This document shows, in pieces, positions 35,598 to 47,369 of a DNA stretch of 58,718 bases. Origin of the DNA: Acanthaster planci (taxonomy: Eukaryota; Echinodermata; Asteroidea; Valvatida; Acanthasteridae); contig NW_019091373.1 in assembly GCF_001949145.1 (NCBI RefSeq), positions 1,229,871 to 1,288,588 on the forward strand. The letters run 5' to 3'. The translations under genes were made by a program, and so were the position numbers. Within the stretch, counting starts at the first letter, position 1, and every line of letters begins with the position of its first letter. Under the pieces are notes generated by a model. It had not been told where the DNA came from. It saw only the letters and a program-made list of their open reading frames with translations, and did no database searches.

Positions 35598-35925
35598 AAG
35601 GAATCTGGGCAGCAGACTGGAAGAGGTGGCGTACTGGGTGGAGTATGCTGTGCGACACGGTACAGATCACCTCAAGCCGCGCGCTATGCAACTATCGTTC
35701 GTTCAGTACTACCTGCTGGATGTTATTGCAATCACTGTCGTCATTGTCACCATCATGTGCTGGTGTGTCGTTAACACGTTAAGACTCATCCTGCATGCAA
35801 CACATTATATTGTGACAGAGGGCGCAAGTCACCAGGCGCGGTGCCAAGTTATAGATGGCGCTCTGCCCAGTAACGAGCAGATGTTAGGCTCGCATAGCTG
35901 TGTGTTAAGCGAGCACGGCTCATAG
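35598..35925 (+). CDS. UDP-glucuronosyltransferase C-terminal (last) exon, orphan
   Basis: After a pyrimidine-rich acceptor (GCACGCCTCTGCCAG) the frame gives EEVAYWVEYAVRHG, HLKPRAMQLSFVQYYLLDV and a ~20-residue membrane segment (IAITVVIVTIMCWCVV). This is the characteristic end of membrane UGTs, which conjugate glucuronic acid to small lipophilic substrates in the ER lumen and are anchored by this helix. The exon enters after two bases of a codon and ends at a TAG at 35923-35925. No exon carrying the UDP-sugar-binding signature was seen on this strand upstream. The tail after the membrane helix is about 45 residues, longer than the usual short Lys-rich tail, and looks like read-through into other sequence. 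It is probably a gene fragment, or the last exon of a gene whose other exons I missed. Confidence 0.7.
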
Positions 35926-35939
35926 GCTCTGCCTTGCAC

Positions 35940-36140
35940 ATGGGGCGATTGGTTAACGGAAATCACGACTGGTCACATGTAGCGTGCGCAGGCATAGATG
36001 CAGGAGCGGCCAGCTCGCAAACCTATAAAAGGGGTGCGCAGGCAAGGTTTAACTGTCCTGAATCGCGCCTCGCCTCGCGAATCACGCGTCGCACCTCGAG
36101 GAGGAGAGCGCCCTCGCCTTCGTTGGAGGGGCGCAACGTC
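35940..36140 (+). promoter_or_regulatory. Candidate TATA promoter with CpG-rich leader
   Basis: A consensus TATA box CTATAAAAGG at 36023-36032 is followed by a CpG-dense stretch (36055-36140, with TCGCGCCTCGCCTCGCG and TCACGCGTCGCACCTCGAGG) ending in TAGCCATTTTT. The composition differs sharply from the surroundings. The driven transcript is unknown. It could belong to a retroposed element, or to a transcript inside gene B's intron. Confidence 0.4.
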
Positions 36141-36162
36141 ACAATATCAGTAGCCATTTTTT

Positions 36163-36269
36163 GGGCATCCACAAAGGCCCAGAAACATAGCTCCAAGCAC
36201 CATTCTATACAAATTCTTTGAGCACCCACAAAGGCTCAAAGTGCCCATAGTTCCAAGCACCATATAACT
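36163..36269. repeat. Short tandem duplication (~56-bp period)
   Basis: GGCATCCACAAAGGCCCAGAAACATAGCTCCAAGCACCAT and a diverged second copy (GCACCCACAAAGGCTCAAAGTGCCCATAGTTCCAAGCACCAT). Confidence 0.7.
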
Positions 36270-36933
36270 TTGAATGCCATGTTTATCATTATTTACTGTT
36301 TGGGCTTCCACCATGTTGCTCCTTCATAGGCTGAGGCAAAAGTGACAACGTGGCAACTTCTCTTTCCCACCCAAAGTTTTAACCTCAAAAAGAAAAGAAC
36401 CAACCCAACTTCTCATTGGCTTCTGGCCAGGCCTTCAAAGTATCAAAGTATCTCTCATTGGATAGTTGCCCCTGCAAGTCGTCTTTGCCATTGATCAACA
36501 TTTTGTGGCTTCTGATTGGTTGTTTTCTGGATGAGAGGATCCCAATTTTGTCACAAAATTTTCAGTGGGTTTCCGTGTGTAAAATGCTTCCCAATCAATG
36601 TGCATGTATATGTACACATGTACCTGTACTACATGTAATGTAAATGCTGTGTAACAGGAAGCTACTGTACAACAATGCTATCCAATCTGTCAAACATTAA
36701 GAATGAACACAGGGTACAATATGCTGCCAAATTTGCTGCTTGTAAATAATTTGATCATGAAGTGGTGAAATTTAGTGTACATGTATGTGTACAAACTCGC
36801 GCGCAGTAAGCACGCTGTACATGTACATTTAGCAGGGCACCTTTCCACCCAAGGGAAAATGCGCACACAAATAAACTGTAAAATACCCTTGTGTCTGGGT
36901 ACCAATAGCCCATTGGTTATAGCACACATGGCG

Positions 36934-37025
36934 CAGCAGAGCTTTGACGATGGGAAATCACAACTTACAGACTGTGGTGCAGGGGAGCTTTGACGGTGGG
37001 AAATCACAGCTTCAAGACTGTTTTG
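36934..37025. repeat. ~46-bp tandem duplication
   Basis: Two copies of CAG-AGCTTTGACG(A/G)TGGGAAATCACA(A/G)CTT-CA-GACTGT, diverged at several positions. Confidence 0.75.
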
Positions 37026-39721
37026 TGACTTCAACGTGTGTGAATTTTACCTGGTACGTACCGGTATGTGTGTACTTTTTGCATGATAAGACACCAGGTA
37101 AAATCGTCGAGAGGTTAAGAAATACATGTAGCTGTTTTCACGTTTGGGTGATGTACATGTATATTCATGTCGTATTGGGGCGTAGCAATTTCATCAATGG
37201 TGATTGGTTGAAGGAAGCAACTTTACTGCCCCCGAGATGTTCAAAGGCGAGAGAGTGGAACTCTGTCGGCGTGCTTACTAAGTCTCAGGTTAGACCAGCT
37301 TATTTATCCATTAGTTGTGCCAATTTGCAAATGGTATCAAACATTAAAGACCACAATAGTGTAATTCGACCCCCAGAATTAGAAGCCATTACTGCGGTGG
37401 CACAACACTCGTGGACAGGTTGTACTCGCGCGCGTTACATGCCTCTTCGACCAATAGGGTGTTGTGATTTGCGAAATGCACGTGCGTGTCAAGCTGAAGA
37501 ATGTGTGTGAGTGTGGTGCCACCGCAGTTAGGGTGTCTAATCCGATTAGTCTATAGGAAGGCAGATTTAATTTGTATGGGAAGGCTGGTTGGTGGCCTCT
37601 CCTAATATATGGGTGTGCCAATACACCAATAATTTCAAACCCTCTTAGGGCGGCAAAAACTGTGTTTACGATTTAGGTACAATTTTAAAGGCCTCAAACA
37701 AAACTTCAATGTTCCTCACACATTTTCAAAAGTAGTCTGTGGTGAAGAAAGGTATTCAGGTCCCAGATCAATAGTATGGAAGATTTTTTTCTGGTACCAC
37801 AATTCAATGGTTATCAAGCAAAAGTCAATAGGCCTTCTCTTCAAATTCCCCCATGTACCTGATACATATATTTGTCCATACCCCACATGTGAACATTGTG
37901 ATTCGTCAACTGGGGTTTATGACAGAGAAGAAAATAAGAAACATGTACAAAGTTAATGAAATCATGCACAGTGCATGTACATGTATTTGGGTACTATTCC
38001 TGTGTACACATGCATTACACATACATGTACATGTATGCAGCCAGGTCTATGTCATGTACAGGTACACTGTAAATGTGTAAACCTATCCTTTGGAAAAACA
38101 GACATACAGGTATGTAACCTAATTTATGGGGCTCTTTTCCCAACAACTTGGGGCTAATTTGCCTAACAAAGGAATTGCCAGACAAGATATGTGACAGCCC
38201 AGGCTAGCCCTGGCAAGCCTTGGATTAAGCTGTGTAAAGATTTCCATGGTGACATGCCCACACCCCCTCTGTACTTCTGGTACTTTTCCCACGCAACTTG
38301 GCCAGAAGCCAACTGGATTTTTTTTTTTGCAGGGCAGGCTTCTTTTAGAGGCATCTACATGTAGTTGGCCTGGCCGAGCATACCCTACATTAACATGAAC
38401 TTCTCTTTAAAGGGCCTGTGCATTACAATCCTACAGCCTGCACAGCTACAAGTTAACACAGCCTTCTCCCCAGCAGTGTTTCCGTGTATGAAACATTTTT
38501 TCACTTCAGTTGAATATAGTATGTGTGTACATGTACATGTACATGTAGTTTACAGCAAATGCAGTTTGTAGCCATATATTTACATACATGTACATGCAGG
38601 TAAATTCTATGAACTTTCATAGGACAAAACTTTTTAAACTTACATGTACATGTACCTTTAAGTTGTCACAATGCCTACTGCCATTGGTGGGGGCCATTCC
38701 AAATGACCACACGCACGTGGCCATCTGCTTTTCAGTTAGCAGTCTGACATTGGGCAATTGCTTTTTGGCACTGACGTTCATATCGGACGTTCATAGTGTG
38801 AAAAGGCCTTAAATGTATCAGTGTGCATTCTCTGTAAGTTGGTGGCCCTGTGCTTCGGTAGCTGAGTACTCCTAAAGCTGTGTTTCCATTGGACTTTTTC
38901 TCCGGCGACCACATGGAAACTTACCGTAACATTCCTTTGTGTCATTCTACTGCAGTGCACATTCTTACTTGGTCTTTTTTAACGGTTTTCGAATGTGTCT
39001 TAGCTGTGCGAGACTAACTGAATGTCAAACATTTCAAGTGCCATGCAAATCACCTTTGACCTGAGCAGAATATGACAAATTGGCAAAATCTGACACAAAT
39101 ATGAAAAAATCTCACTAATTAAATTTGACCAAATCTGCAATGATCAACTGTATGTAAGATGTATGTACATGTACGTAAATGCAGCTTTCTCCCAGTATGC
39201 TTCACTGTCTGCATGCTATGTGTGCTGTATATGTACATTGTACATGTACGTACATGTACATAAGGAGACCTTTTTGGTGCACGGCCTGCTGCCAATCTGT
39301 GTGTAGCTGTGAGCTGTCCTGTTCAGAGGTTTACAATGTGGTTATAGTAAATCTACGTCGTGGAATATCCTCATTGGTCTTTTACCTGCTAAATTATCGT
39401 GCCTGTGCTAAAATCCTCCACAACCACTTTCACTCTGGTAGTTTTACATCACGGCTGTGGTAAGTTGACAGGGACATTAATTTACTGCTTGTCTCCATTA
39501 GATTTGGATTTGTCATTCTGCAGGAAATCAGGGTACTAAGTTCACCAAAACAGTCCAATGGGAGCAAATCTTTACTGCAAGCCTGTTTATAATCAAAAGT
39601 GTACGTAGTATTAGGCAATTTGTGTATAAACCAGTGATAAGCCGAGACAGAAGTAATAGAGAATGGTCTGAGTTGAACATGTTCGTCCATGTACAAGGGT
39701 ACATGTAAGTACATACGTTGT

Positions 39722-39753
39722 ACCATGGAGGAAGGTGTTCCTTCCTCCATGGT
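39722..39753. repeat. Perfect 14-bp-arm hairpin
   Basis: ACCATGGAGGAAGG, a four-base loop TGTT, then CCTTCCTCCATGGT. Confidence 0.9.
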
Positions 39754-41984
39754 TGTACACACATGTACATGTAGCACACACTGATTGTTATTGCACCAGT
39801 CATTTCATTGTCATTTTCTCTATTTGATACTGAGTAATGTAAATTTAACATCCCATCAAAACAAGCAAGAGCAATTAAATGAACCACAGCTCCCATACAT
39901 GTACATGTATGTTGTAAAACAAAACAAACCATGTACATGTATGTATGTACATAATTTGTATCTTGAAAGTCCGAGCTTGTGTGGTCTTTTCCTACATGTA
40001 CTGTACATGTACCTCTGTTCACTTGTACATGTACCTACATGTATGTACATGTACCTGTACATTTATGGGTACTACTTTGCGGTTTAGAATCTGTCAGTTG
40101 TTAATGGGGTACATGCAGCCAATACCAGCTTGTGGTCGCTGCTGGTGTGAGCTGAAGTGATACATCTTGTTGACTTATATAATCATGGACTATGTTTACT
40201 TAGCATTTTTATCTAAACATGACATGTTGTTAAAATGGTTGCTCACCACATTGGTCCCAACTAACCCAGTGTTGTTTTAATATTATGAGTTGATCCCAAA
40301 GTGGTTTATTTCTGTTTTTCTAGTGGTCATAAAGAACTTCTGCTGATTTACATAACGTGCTAGATCTTGACATGTACAGAACTAAAGTACATTGCCAGAC
40401 ATTCGTCTTGTTCTGCCTTTCAAACACAAAAACTGTTTGCAAAAGACATCACCTGATTTTGGCAGAAATAAAATGACATTTATGTGTAAGGTATTGAATC
40501 AGTATTTTGTCATGTATGGATGTTTGGATTTGATTTTGTTTAGGATGTATTCATTAAACTGTTTTCAGATCGAGTTACAGACATTTGAGTGTGATGAAAG
40601 TAATTCATTTTGTATCAGGGTTTACAAAGCAGTAAATGTGTTCATGGAAGGATTTACTCTCTGCCCGAACTACATTGAAGATATTAAATTTTAGGGTTAA
40701 TTGTACGGAAAGAAAATTCAAGAAAAATGTTGCGGCTCATTGATTTGTATAATTTTAGAGGGATCTGGATAGTGATTAAAGAAAATCAATGAGTCACAAG
40801 CTGAAATTCAGTGTTGCAATGCCAGGTGACATGTTTTTCATGGCGGAATTAAAGATGCAGCACAGTGATTGCTCCTGCGGCGTTAACCAAGGGATTTTAC
40901 TGCTGTCGTTTGCTCAAAATGATGTCAAAAGCCTTGGTTACACCAATGAGTTTTTTAAAACGTTTCCAATCCCTGCTCCATTTCAACACACCGGCAGCGG
41001 AACCAGGGGGGCTGTTGCCCTCCCACCTTTGAAAAGGTAGTTACATTGCTCCCCACTTTATAGCCCTACCAGCCATTGGGGGTGCAATGCAACTCCCCCC
41101 TTAAATAAACAACCTGGATCCGCCCCTTTTTAGACTCCCCTCCCTTCCACTTTTGAAACCATTTCTTTGACAATCGTTCAAGGACCAACGAAAGAAATCG
41201 AAGGATATGGCTGATAAAATGCGAACCACAAAATGGTACAAATCACACACCATGCACAATACACAACGGTGCGTAACCTGTGTGCGACAGTAGCTACGTT
41301 GGCAGCGTGGTGGACTACCGTGCTCATTTACAAATGAAAGCCCATCACAGAGAACCTGTTACAGACACTCTGGGTCAAATGCACTGACCAAAACAAAAAA
41401 ATGGTTTAGCTAAAACCGTTCAGACACCATGCTAAATTTTAAAAGTTTTGGTTTAGTGCTAAACCCTCCTTCCAAGCTGGTTTAAATTACTGTTTTAACT
41501 GCAAGATAAAATGTATTTGATGCAACTTTTCAAGCACACAGACTGTTTAGCAGTAAAGTTACACCAAAAAGTTACTCTGAATTGAGTTAAACCACTGTTA
41601 TAAGGGAATTTAAAATGGTGGGCAGTCTTAGCATGCATCGCGTATGTAACGTGTAAGAGCAGGACATTACACTGTTGTGTACCCTGTGCAGATATGCTGA
41701 GATTTCTTTCAATTTCAATTTCATTGATTTAATATCATTCGTATCCAACATAGTTATTGAAATACATTGAAATTTAATGTGGTTTTGCGAGCGTTAAAAA
41801 CTTGACAAATCAAAATATATGTACAGAACAATAATAAACGACACTACAAAAATTCACACCAGAATTACAACAAATAATTTCAGACAGCATATCAGGTAAA
41901 ATAACGATTGATTAAATAAAATGGGATTAAGATAACAATAAAATCTGATGGATCACTGATTAGGACTTTGATTGCACCTGTACA

Positions 41985-42480
41985 TGTACGTTCAATAAGA
42001 GAACTGCACTTGGAAAAAACTGTTCAAGGTTCGAGTCGAATCTGCACGAATTGATCTGTAAAGTTTATCTGATCTCATCCACTGAAATAAGTCATTTGCA
42101 GGATAGAATCCATCTGAAACGATTGAGGTGCACTTCTTTGAGATTGCCTCATTAAGTCCTTCCATTGCAGGTAGTTCACAGCCAATTATAGTGCTGGAGG
42201 CATTTCCAGTCTTCCACCGTGGTGTTCCCTTACCAGACAACGATTGAGAATGTCAGGACACTCTCAACCACTGCCCAGTAGAACTTCACCAGCAGACCTT
42301 GGCTGACCCCTAAACTCCTCAGTGTTCTGAGACAAAACAGACATTGTTGGGCTTTCCTTATCAAGAAATCAACATGGGTTGTCTATTTCAGATCGCGAGT
42401 CATATAAACGCCTAAAAATCTAAAGGAGTCAACCCTTGCTACCTCAAATCTATCAATACCACGTCGTCCGGTGCTAGTCT
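41985..42480 (-). mobile_element. LINE 3' end: C-terminal part of a CR1/Rex1-like reverse transcriptase
   Basis: Minus-strand reading gives VDSFRFLGVYMTRDL, an in-frame TAG where relatives have tryptophan, then KAQQCLFCLRTLRSLGVS and LLVKFYWAVVESVLTFSIV. After a frame change comes TIIGCELPAMEGL, ANDLFQWMRS and LYRSIRADSTRTLNSFF, ending with a stop near 41992. This is the standard order of the last ~160 residues of such LINE proteins (LGxxxxxDL, KAxQRLxFLRxL, FYxxVxESVLTxSI, P-x-x-LF-x-LPSGxRYRSIRARTxRxxNSFFP). Broken by one stop and one frameshift, it is a dead 5'-truncated copy lying antisense in gene B's long intron. The fragment at 23640-24480 is from a similar element. Confidence 0.85.
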
Positions 42481-42896
42481 TAGCTTAGGCTTATATCCCG
42501 TGATGTTACTAAAGCCTCTCCATAGGTTTTTGGGGTTGGTGACAGGAATGTCATTCCTCCAGTTTATCGCAGTACCTTAACTTTGCATCTCGGATTGATG
42601 TACATGTACATTTATGTACATGTACGTGATGTATGTCGTTCTCTGTTATTCATTGGGCATTTTCATTATATGACATGCATTTATGCTGGCTAATCGTAAT
42701 GTATTACAGATTGCACAAGTTTGCACACGTAACCTTGTAGTCCCGTACATGTGAGATGACACGCTTGCATAACTTTCTGCTGGGAATTATTTTCTACCGG
42801 GACATTTTCTTTTAGGAGGAACAAACATCCTGACATCAGAACAAAACATTTCTCTTCTTAAGTAAGATTTGAAGCTTTGCATGGTGGATGAAACAT

Positions 42897-43031
42897 GAGA
42901 AATGAGTTTGTAGGTGCACCATGGAATCAATCTCTTTTGGACGAGGTGTGGTACTCGCCGGTTCTTTTAAGAACCACACCTCGTCCAAAAAGAGATTGAT
43001 TCCATGGTGTACCAGCAAACCCATTTCTCAT
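42897..43031. repeat. Long hairpin (~55-bp arms)
   Basis: GAGAAATGAG...GTGCACCATGGAATCAATCTCTTTTGGACGAGGTGTGGT (left) pairs with the reverse complement of 42971-43031. The inner ~36 bp are identical apart from one extra T; the outer part is imperfect. The loop is about 18 bases (42953-42970). It could be a foldback element or a transcribed precursor hairpin. Confidence 0.9.
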
Positions 43032-44756
43032 TTCTCTTCTTATTGTATTGGTCTTCCTTATCGAGGAATCACGCCCCTCCACACGTGGGCTGACAGCTCG
43101 TGTACCCCATGACCAACTTCACACCTGGCTCCATTACAATTGCATTTGCTTCAATGCTTCATCTTGTCTTTCACTGTAATAATTGCATGGGCATGTAGTC
43201 CAGTCACGGTACATCATGGAAAAATAAACAGCTGTGAAAACAGTACTGCACAGGCATGTATGTACATGTTTTATTTGTCATTTACTGATCGATTATGGCC
43301 ACATTGTTGATATTTGTTTGGGGTCTCGGTACTTGATAAAACAAATGAAATACTAAATCAGTGGTACATTAATGGATTAGCAAGAGCTGAAAGGTCCACT
43401 TGAAGTCTGTTGACACTGTGTTACCATATGAATGCCACATACTGTATGCTCTGTATCTGAAATAACAGGTAATTGCCACACGATCTACATGCATTTCACC
43501 AGTCAGGTGATGGATTAACACATGTGCGTGTACTTAGATCAACTGGTAGTACATGTACACAAATAATGAATGTTGAGTGACATGACTTATTTCGCTCAGC
43601 CCAAACACTGAAAGTTACAGCACTAATGGATTCATAACAGTTCAAACAATAACTGGTGATTAAAAATGGGAATAATCACAGGGTTTATAATTAAGAGTAA
43701 TCATGGATCTAGGTTTTGGAACAGGAGATTTGTTGCTCACCATCCTTAGCCAGCCCCACACTTTCTGTTTCCCGCAGTTGCTCAGTTGGTTCACGGCAGG
43801 CTCTTGGTGGTGCCCTTCATTATTACTTAAATCACATCAGGTAGTAGCAAGACAGAGATGTTGAAACTCAGTATACCTGTATTCACTGATTTTCTCAGTT
43901 AACCCCTACCATCAGTATTATTTTGGGCTTCAAGTCCTACCTTTCAAAAAAAGGCTAAAATTGGATGGCCAATTTTTCAAATTCTGTCAAATACCACCAG
44001 AACTGGTACATGTACATTGTACTGTCTTGAGAGTCACTCACTGTTACATGTATGTTGAGTGTCATTCACATAATATTTACACTCTGTTTTTCTTACAGTG
44101 ACCATAAAATGTTCATCATTCCAAGTCCATTAAGGCCTCGCCATCCATTTTGATATTTGCCACAGTAGCCTGTTCAAGTTCAAGCCAAACAGTCCGCCTT
44201 CATTACCAAATTCAATGTGTGTGTGGGTACAAAGAGTTGCAGATGATTTGAGTTATGGCGTGGCAAAAAGCACAATTACAATCTTCTCTCTTTAGTTCAA
44301 GATTTGCTCAAGAACACGTACCGGTACATGCATTAACAGATGCTTGACTTAAAATTCCTCATGCAGAATTGATAATTTGTTGTAAGAGGTATAATTTTAA
44401 TGGTAGTGATGTGATAGCAAACAACAGCAACTACATGTAAATATAACACTAACTGGTAGCTGTTATTGCGCAATGCCATAAGCTTGGCTACAATCCAAAG
44501 CATACAGCGAGAAATGCACTGTACATCTATTCAAAACTTATTAGTGGCTGCATAAATGTACATTTAGCAAGTATATCCTTTGAATATTTTGAGCCAGTTT
44601 TGTAACTGTAGATCCTATCTGGACAAATATTAGATACTGGTACATGTACCAGGTACTTGTGACAGTTTCAATGTCAACCTTATTTTCTTTACTTTTTATA
44701 AAGTAATTCTGTAAAGTTCTAAGCAGTGGTAATGTATTTTCTAAATTCTACTCTAG

Positions 44757-44943
44757 ACCAGAAAAGTGCCCAGTCTGCGAAGAAACGTTTGAACCTGATG
44801 AACACTTTGTCAAGGACAAACGAGCAGCAAAAGATATGAAAAGATCCACAGCAAAGTGCTGCACCTGTGGGCGTGAGATGGCCATGTCAGCCTTGAGGGA
44901 ACACCAGGAGGAATGTGGTGGAGTGGAAAGCCTACCCCAACAG
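44757..44943 (+). CDS. TRAF-type zinc-finger gene B, exon 3
   Basis: A 187-nt exon with acceptor CTAAATTCTACTCTAG and donor CAACAG|GTTAGA. The first base completes the arginine codon of exon 2; phase 0 at the end. It carries C60-P-V-C63 (end of the RING), the VKDKRAAKDM segment matching gene A, and one TRAF-like finger C90-C91-T-C93-x11-H105-x3-C109. Its spacing (C-x2-C-x11-H-x3-C) equals that of the third finger of gene A. The end, GVESLPQQ, begins an acidic, proline-containing linker. Gene A has two C-x6-C fingers between RING and the C-x2-C finger that gene B lacks here, so gene B is a shortened or rearranged paralogue. Confidence 0.9.
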
Positions 44944-47035
44944 GTTAGACACATTGTCACTGCTCAGAGCAAAGAAAATTTGGATTTTTCAATAAAATAA
45001 TAAAAGTAGCATTTTTTCCCTTTGAAACCGTGTTCCCTGTCTGATGTCATGCTTGAGTTGGCAAGTGATGGATTACCACCTAAACAAGTGTAATACACGG
45101 AAATGAACTAACTTGTAAGAGGTTTGAATGAACTGATTGACTCACCTGTTAAACTCACTCTCCCCCCTACACATAAACCCACACCCACCTATGCATTGAA
45201 ATTTTGTGTATGCACGTGACTTGGTTTTCTGCACAAATCAGGTAGAGGCACCAAATCAAGTTTTCAGGGTTGATTTTTTTGTAACTTGGCTCCAATGGTA
45301 TTGACTAGGCCTATTAATGTCAACACAACTTTAGTGGGGAGTGTGGAGGATGAAGCCACAGTGAACCTAATGTAGACAGACAACTGAATAGTGCAGGAAG
45401 GTCAAGAGCTACATGTATTCAAGAGGGTTACCGGATGAGTGATTTCATCCAGCATCGCATACATACCCATCTTTTTTTTTCCATTTAATTATCAGCCTAC
45501 AAATACAACATGATTTGAGGGGAAGAAGTTGGAATTACTGGTCCCCAGGTGCAGGTCAGCTTGACTACCTCTGGACGCTTCACTATTTCACTGCTAAATT
45601 TGTTTTACTATACCTCATATATTATAATCAATCAAATGTTCAATTCTGCAGGTTCGGACCGAGAAACCTCTTCAAAATCCACCTTTTTGTCTTGACAGTA
45701 TTTTTTCCAGGAGCCTCACTGCCTTGTCAATAACTGCCCTCGTAGATTTTGCATCTTTATTCAGCATAATAAGTTCAAGTTCATATTCAGATAATTATTA
45801 ATAAAGACAGAAATCTAATGTTACTTGCACTCACAGACGCCATTGTTGTTTCTCAGCTGCTAAATTTCCTTGTAATGATAGTCGAGTGCAGATGTGCATA
45901 GCAACAGGGCTTCAATAGTCTGGTGCTGACATATGTTTTGGGTCTTTACTGTAAAAGTTATGAGGATACAACTCCGGACTGGTTCCATAAAGGTTGCATG
46001 ACATACACTACATATTTACGTGGCGGGTTCCAGAGGGATTTTTTGGTGCTACCAGAAAAAAATACTGCACAGCAGCAAGGTGGATACTCAGCAGTATGAC
46101 GTCACCTGGTTGCGTATCATTTCTACTTCCAAGACACAAGGGGGAATCGGCCTATGATGCACTCTGATTTACTCATGAGTATTTATGATGTGTAGTAACA
46201 CTATCTCCTTGCTTTCATCAGTTTCAAAAGCACATTTTTTTCATTTCAAAAATTACATACTGTAGTTCAATTTTTTTATTTTAAAGTTCACTTCTGCAGT
46301 TGTGAACTCTTTTGTTACCTTGAAGATTTTTTCAGAATTAAAATGATATTTGTAATTTTTATTGCCATCAAAAATTCAGTTGAGTTCTCAGATTGCCATT
46401 ATTTGCCTTGTTTATGCTGTCATAAATTTTAAAAAATCATTTACGTGACAGTCTCTGCCCTATTTCCTTTGACATGCACATGCACCATATGTGTGATAGT
46501 GTCAGTAGTGTCAATTTTTAATGGAGTGATGCAGACTTTTTTATGCTGAGGTTAATTAAGTGCATCAGAACATGTACAATACATGAACAGCTGTGCAGTT
46601 TTCATGGTTACCATGTGCTATGCATATGTGCTCTATCTGTTGGCTAATTCATTGAATATCATCAGGTGTATCACAGGATTAAATTACAGCTCTTGAAATC
46701 TGTTTCAATAATGCTCATGAAGTTTTTCCTACTGATATGAAAATATACATGTGCTTTCATTGAAAGCCAACAATAATTTGTACTTGGCACTGTTGTTTAT
46801 GGACTGTATACGGAATGTTTGCAAAAGGTACATGTATATTTTCATGGGCAGAACCTTGAATGAATTTTTATGGCAAGTCATTGAGCTCAACCAAAATATC
46901 CTTAAAAGTACATGTACATATACCTCCAAATGATAAGAGATTTGGTGGAGAGTAATCCTCGGTAGACCCACTGTGAATAAAAATATGGCTGTTTTTGTTG
47001 AAGTTTTGTCCATAATTTTATCTTTCAGAGATGGA
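44944..47035. other. Intron of gene B; no gene seen
   Basis: AT-rich sequence with poly-T runs and TACATGTA words. A short frame at 45515-45733 has no exon signals or motif. Confidence 0.5.
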
Positions 47036-47369
47036 AATATTCATCAGCAAAGAGGCCAGTAGGCTTATTGATTGAGAATTTTTACTTGGCTTGTGCATGT
47101 GCAAAGACTTATTGCATGTACAATGCACAGTGCATCCTACACTCCTAAGCATGCATAAACCCTTGCAAGTAGTGATGTTTCCTAACTACAGGTGCCAATT
47201 GTGTCTATAAGCATGTCAAAATTGTTCCTGTACGGAGTGGACAGCCAGACCTCTGCCTTTTCAATGTGTGACTGCAGAAATTGGGCTTTCCATTCTTTTG
47301 AATGCTAGAGATATTCATGTCGTCGTTGTGTACGGTGAACATGGAGATTTTTTTTTCCGTTTGTTGCAG

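Larger units (their letters stand above)
27184..44756. other. Intron of gene B (17.6 kb) with nested elements
   Basis: Between RING exons 2 and 3 of gene B. It holds two terminal-inverted-repeat elements (28.03-28.87 and 29.76-30.92 kb), a Myb/SANT-like remnant (33.06-33.34), a possible exon at 34.13-34.28, an orphan UGT last exon (35.60-35.93) with a promoter-like segment after it, a LINE 3' end (41.99-42.48), several near-perfect hairpins, short tandem duplications and many TACATGTA repeats. The remaining stretches (27.2-28.0, 31.1-32.7, 37.1-41.0, 43.1-44.7 kb) show no supported gene. Confidence 0.6.

Noticed and set aside
35413-35691. Minus-strand frame over the UGT exon
   Set aside because: Antisense to the clearly recognisable UGT C-terminus.
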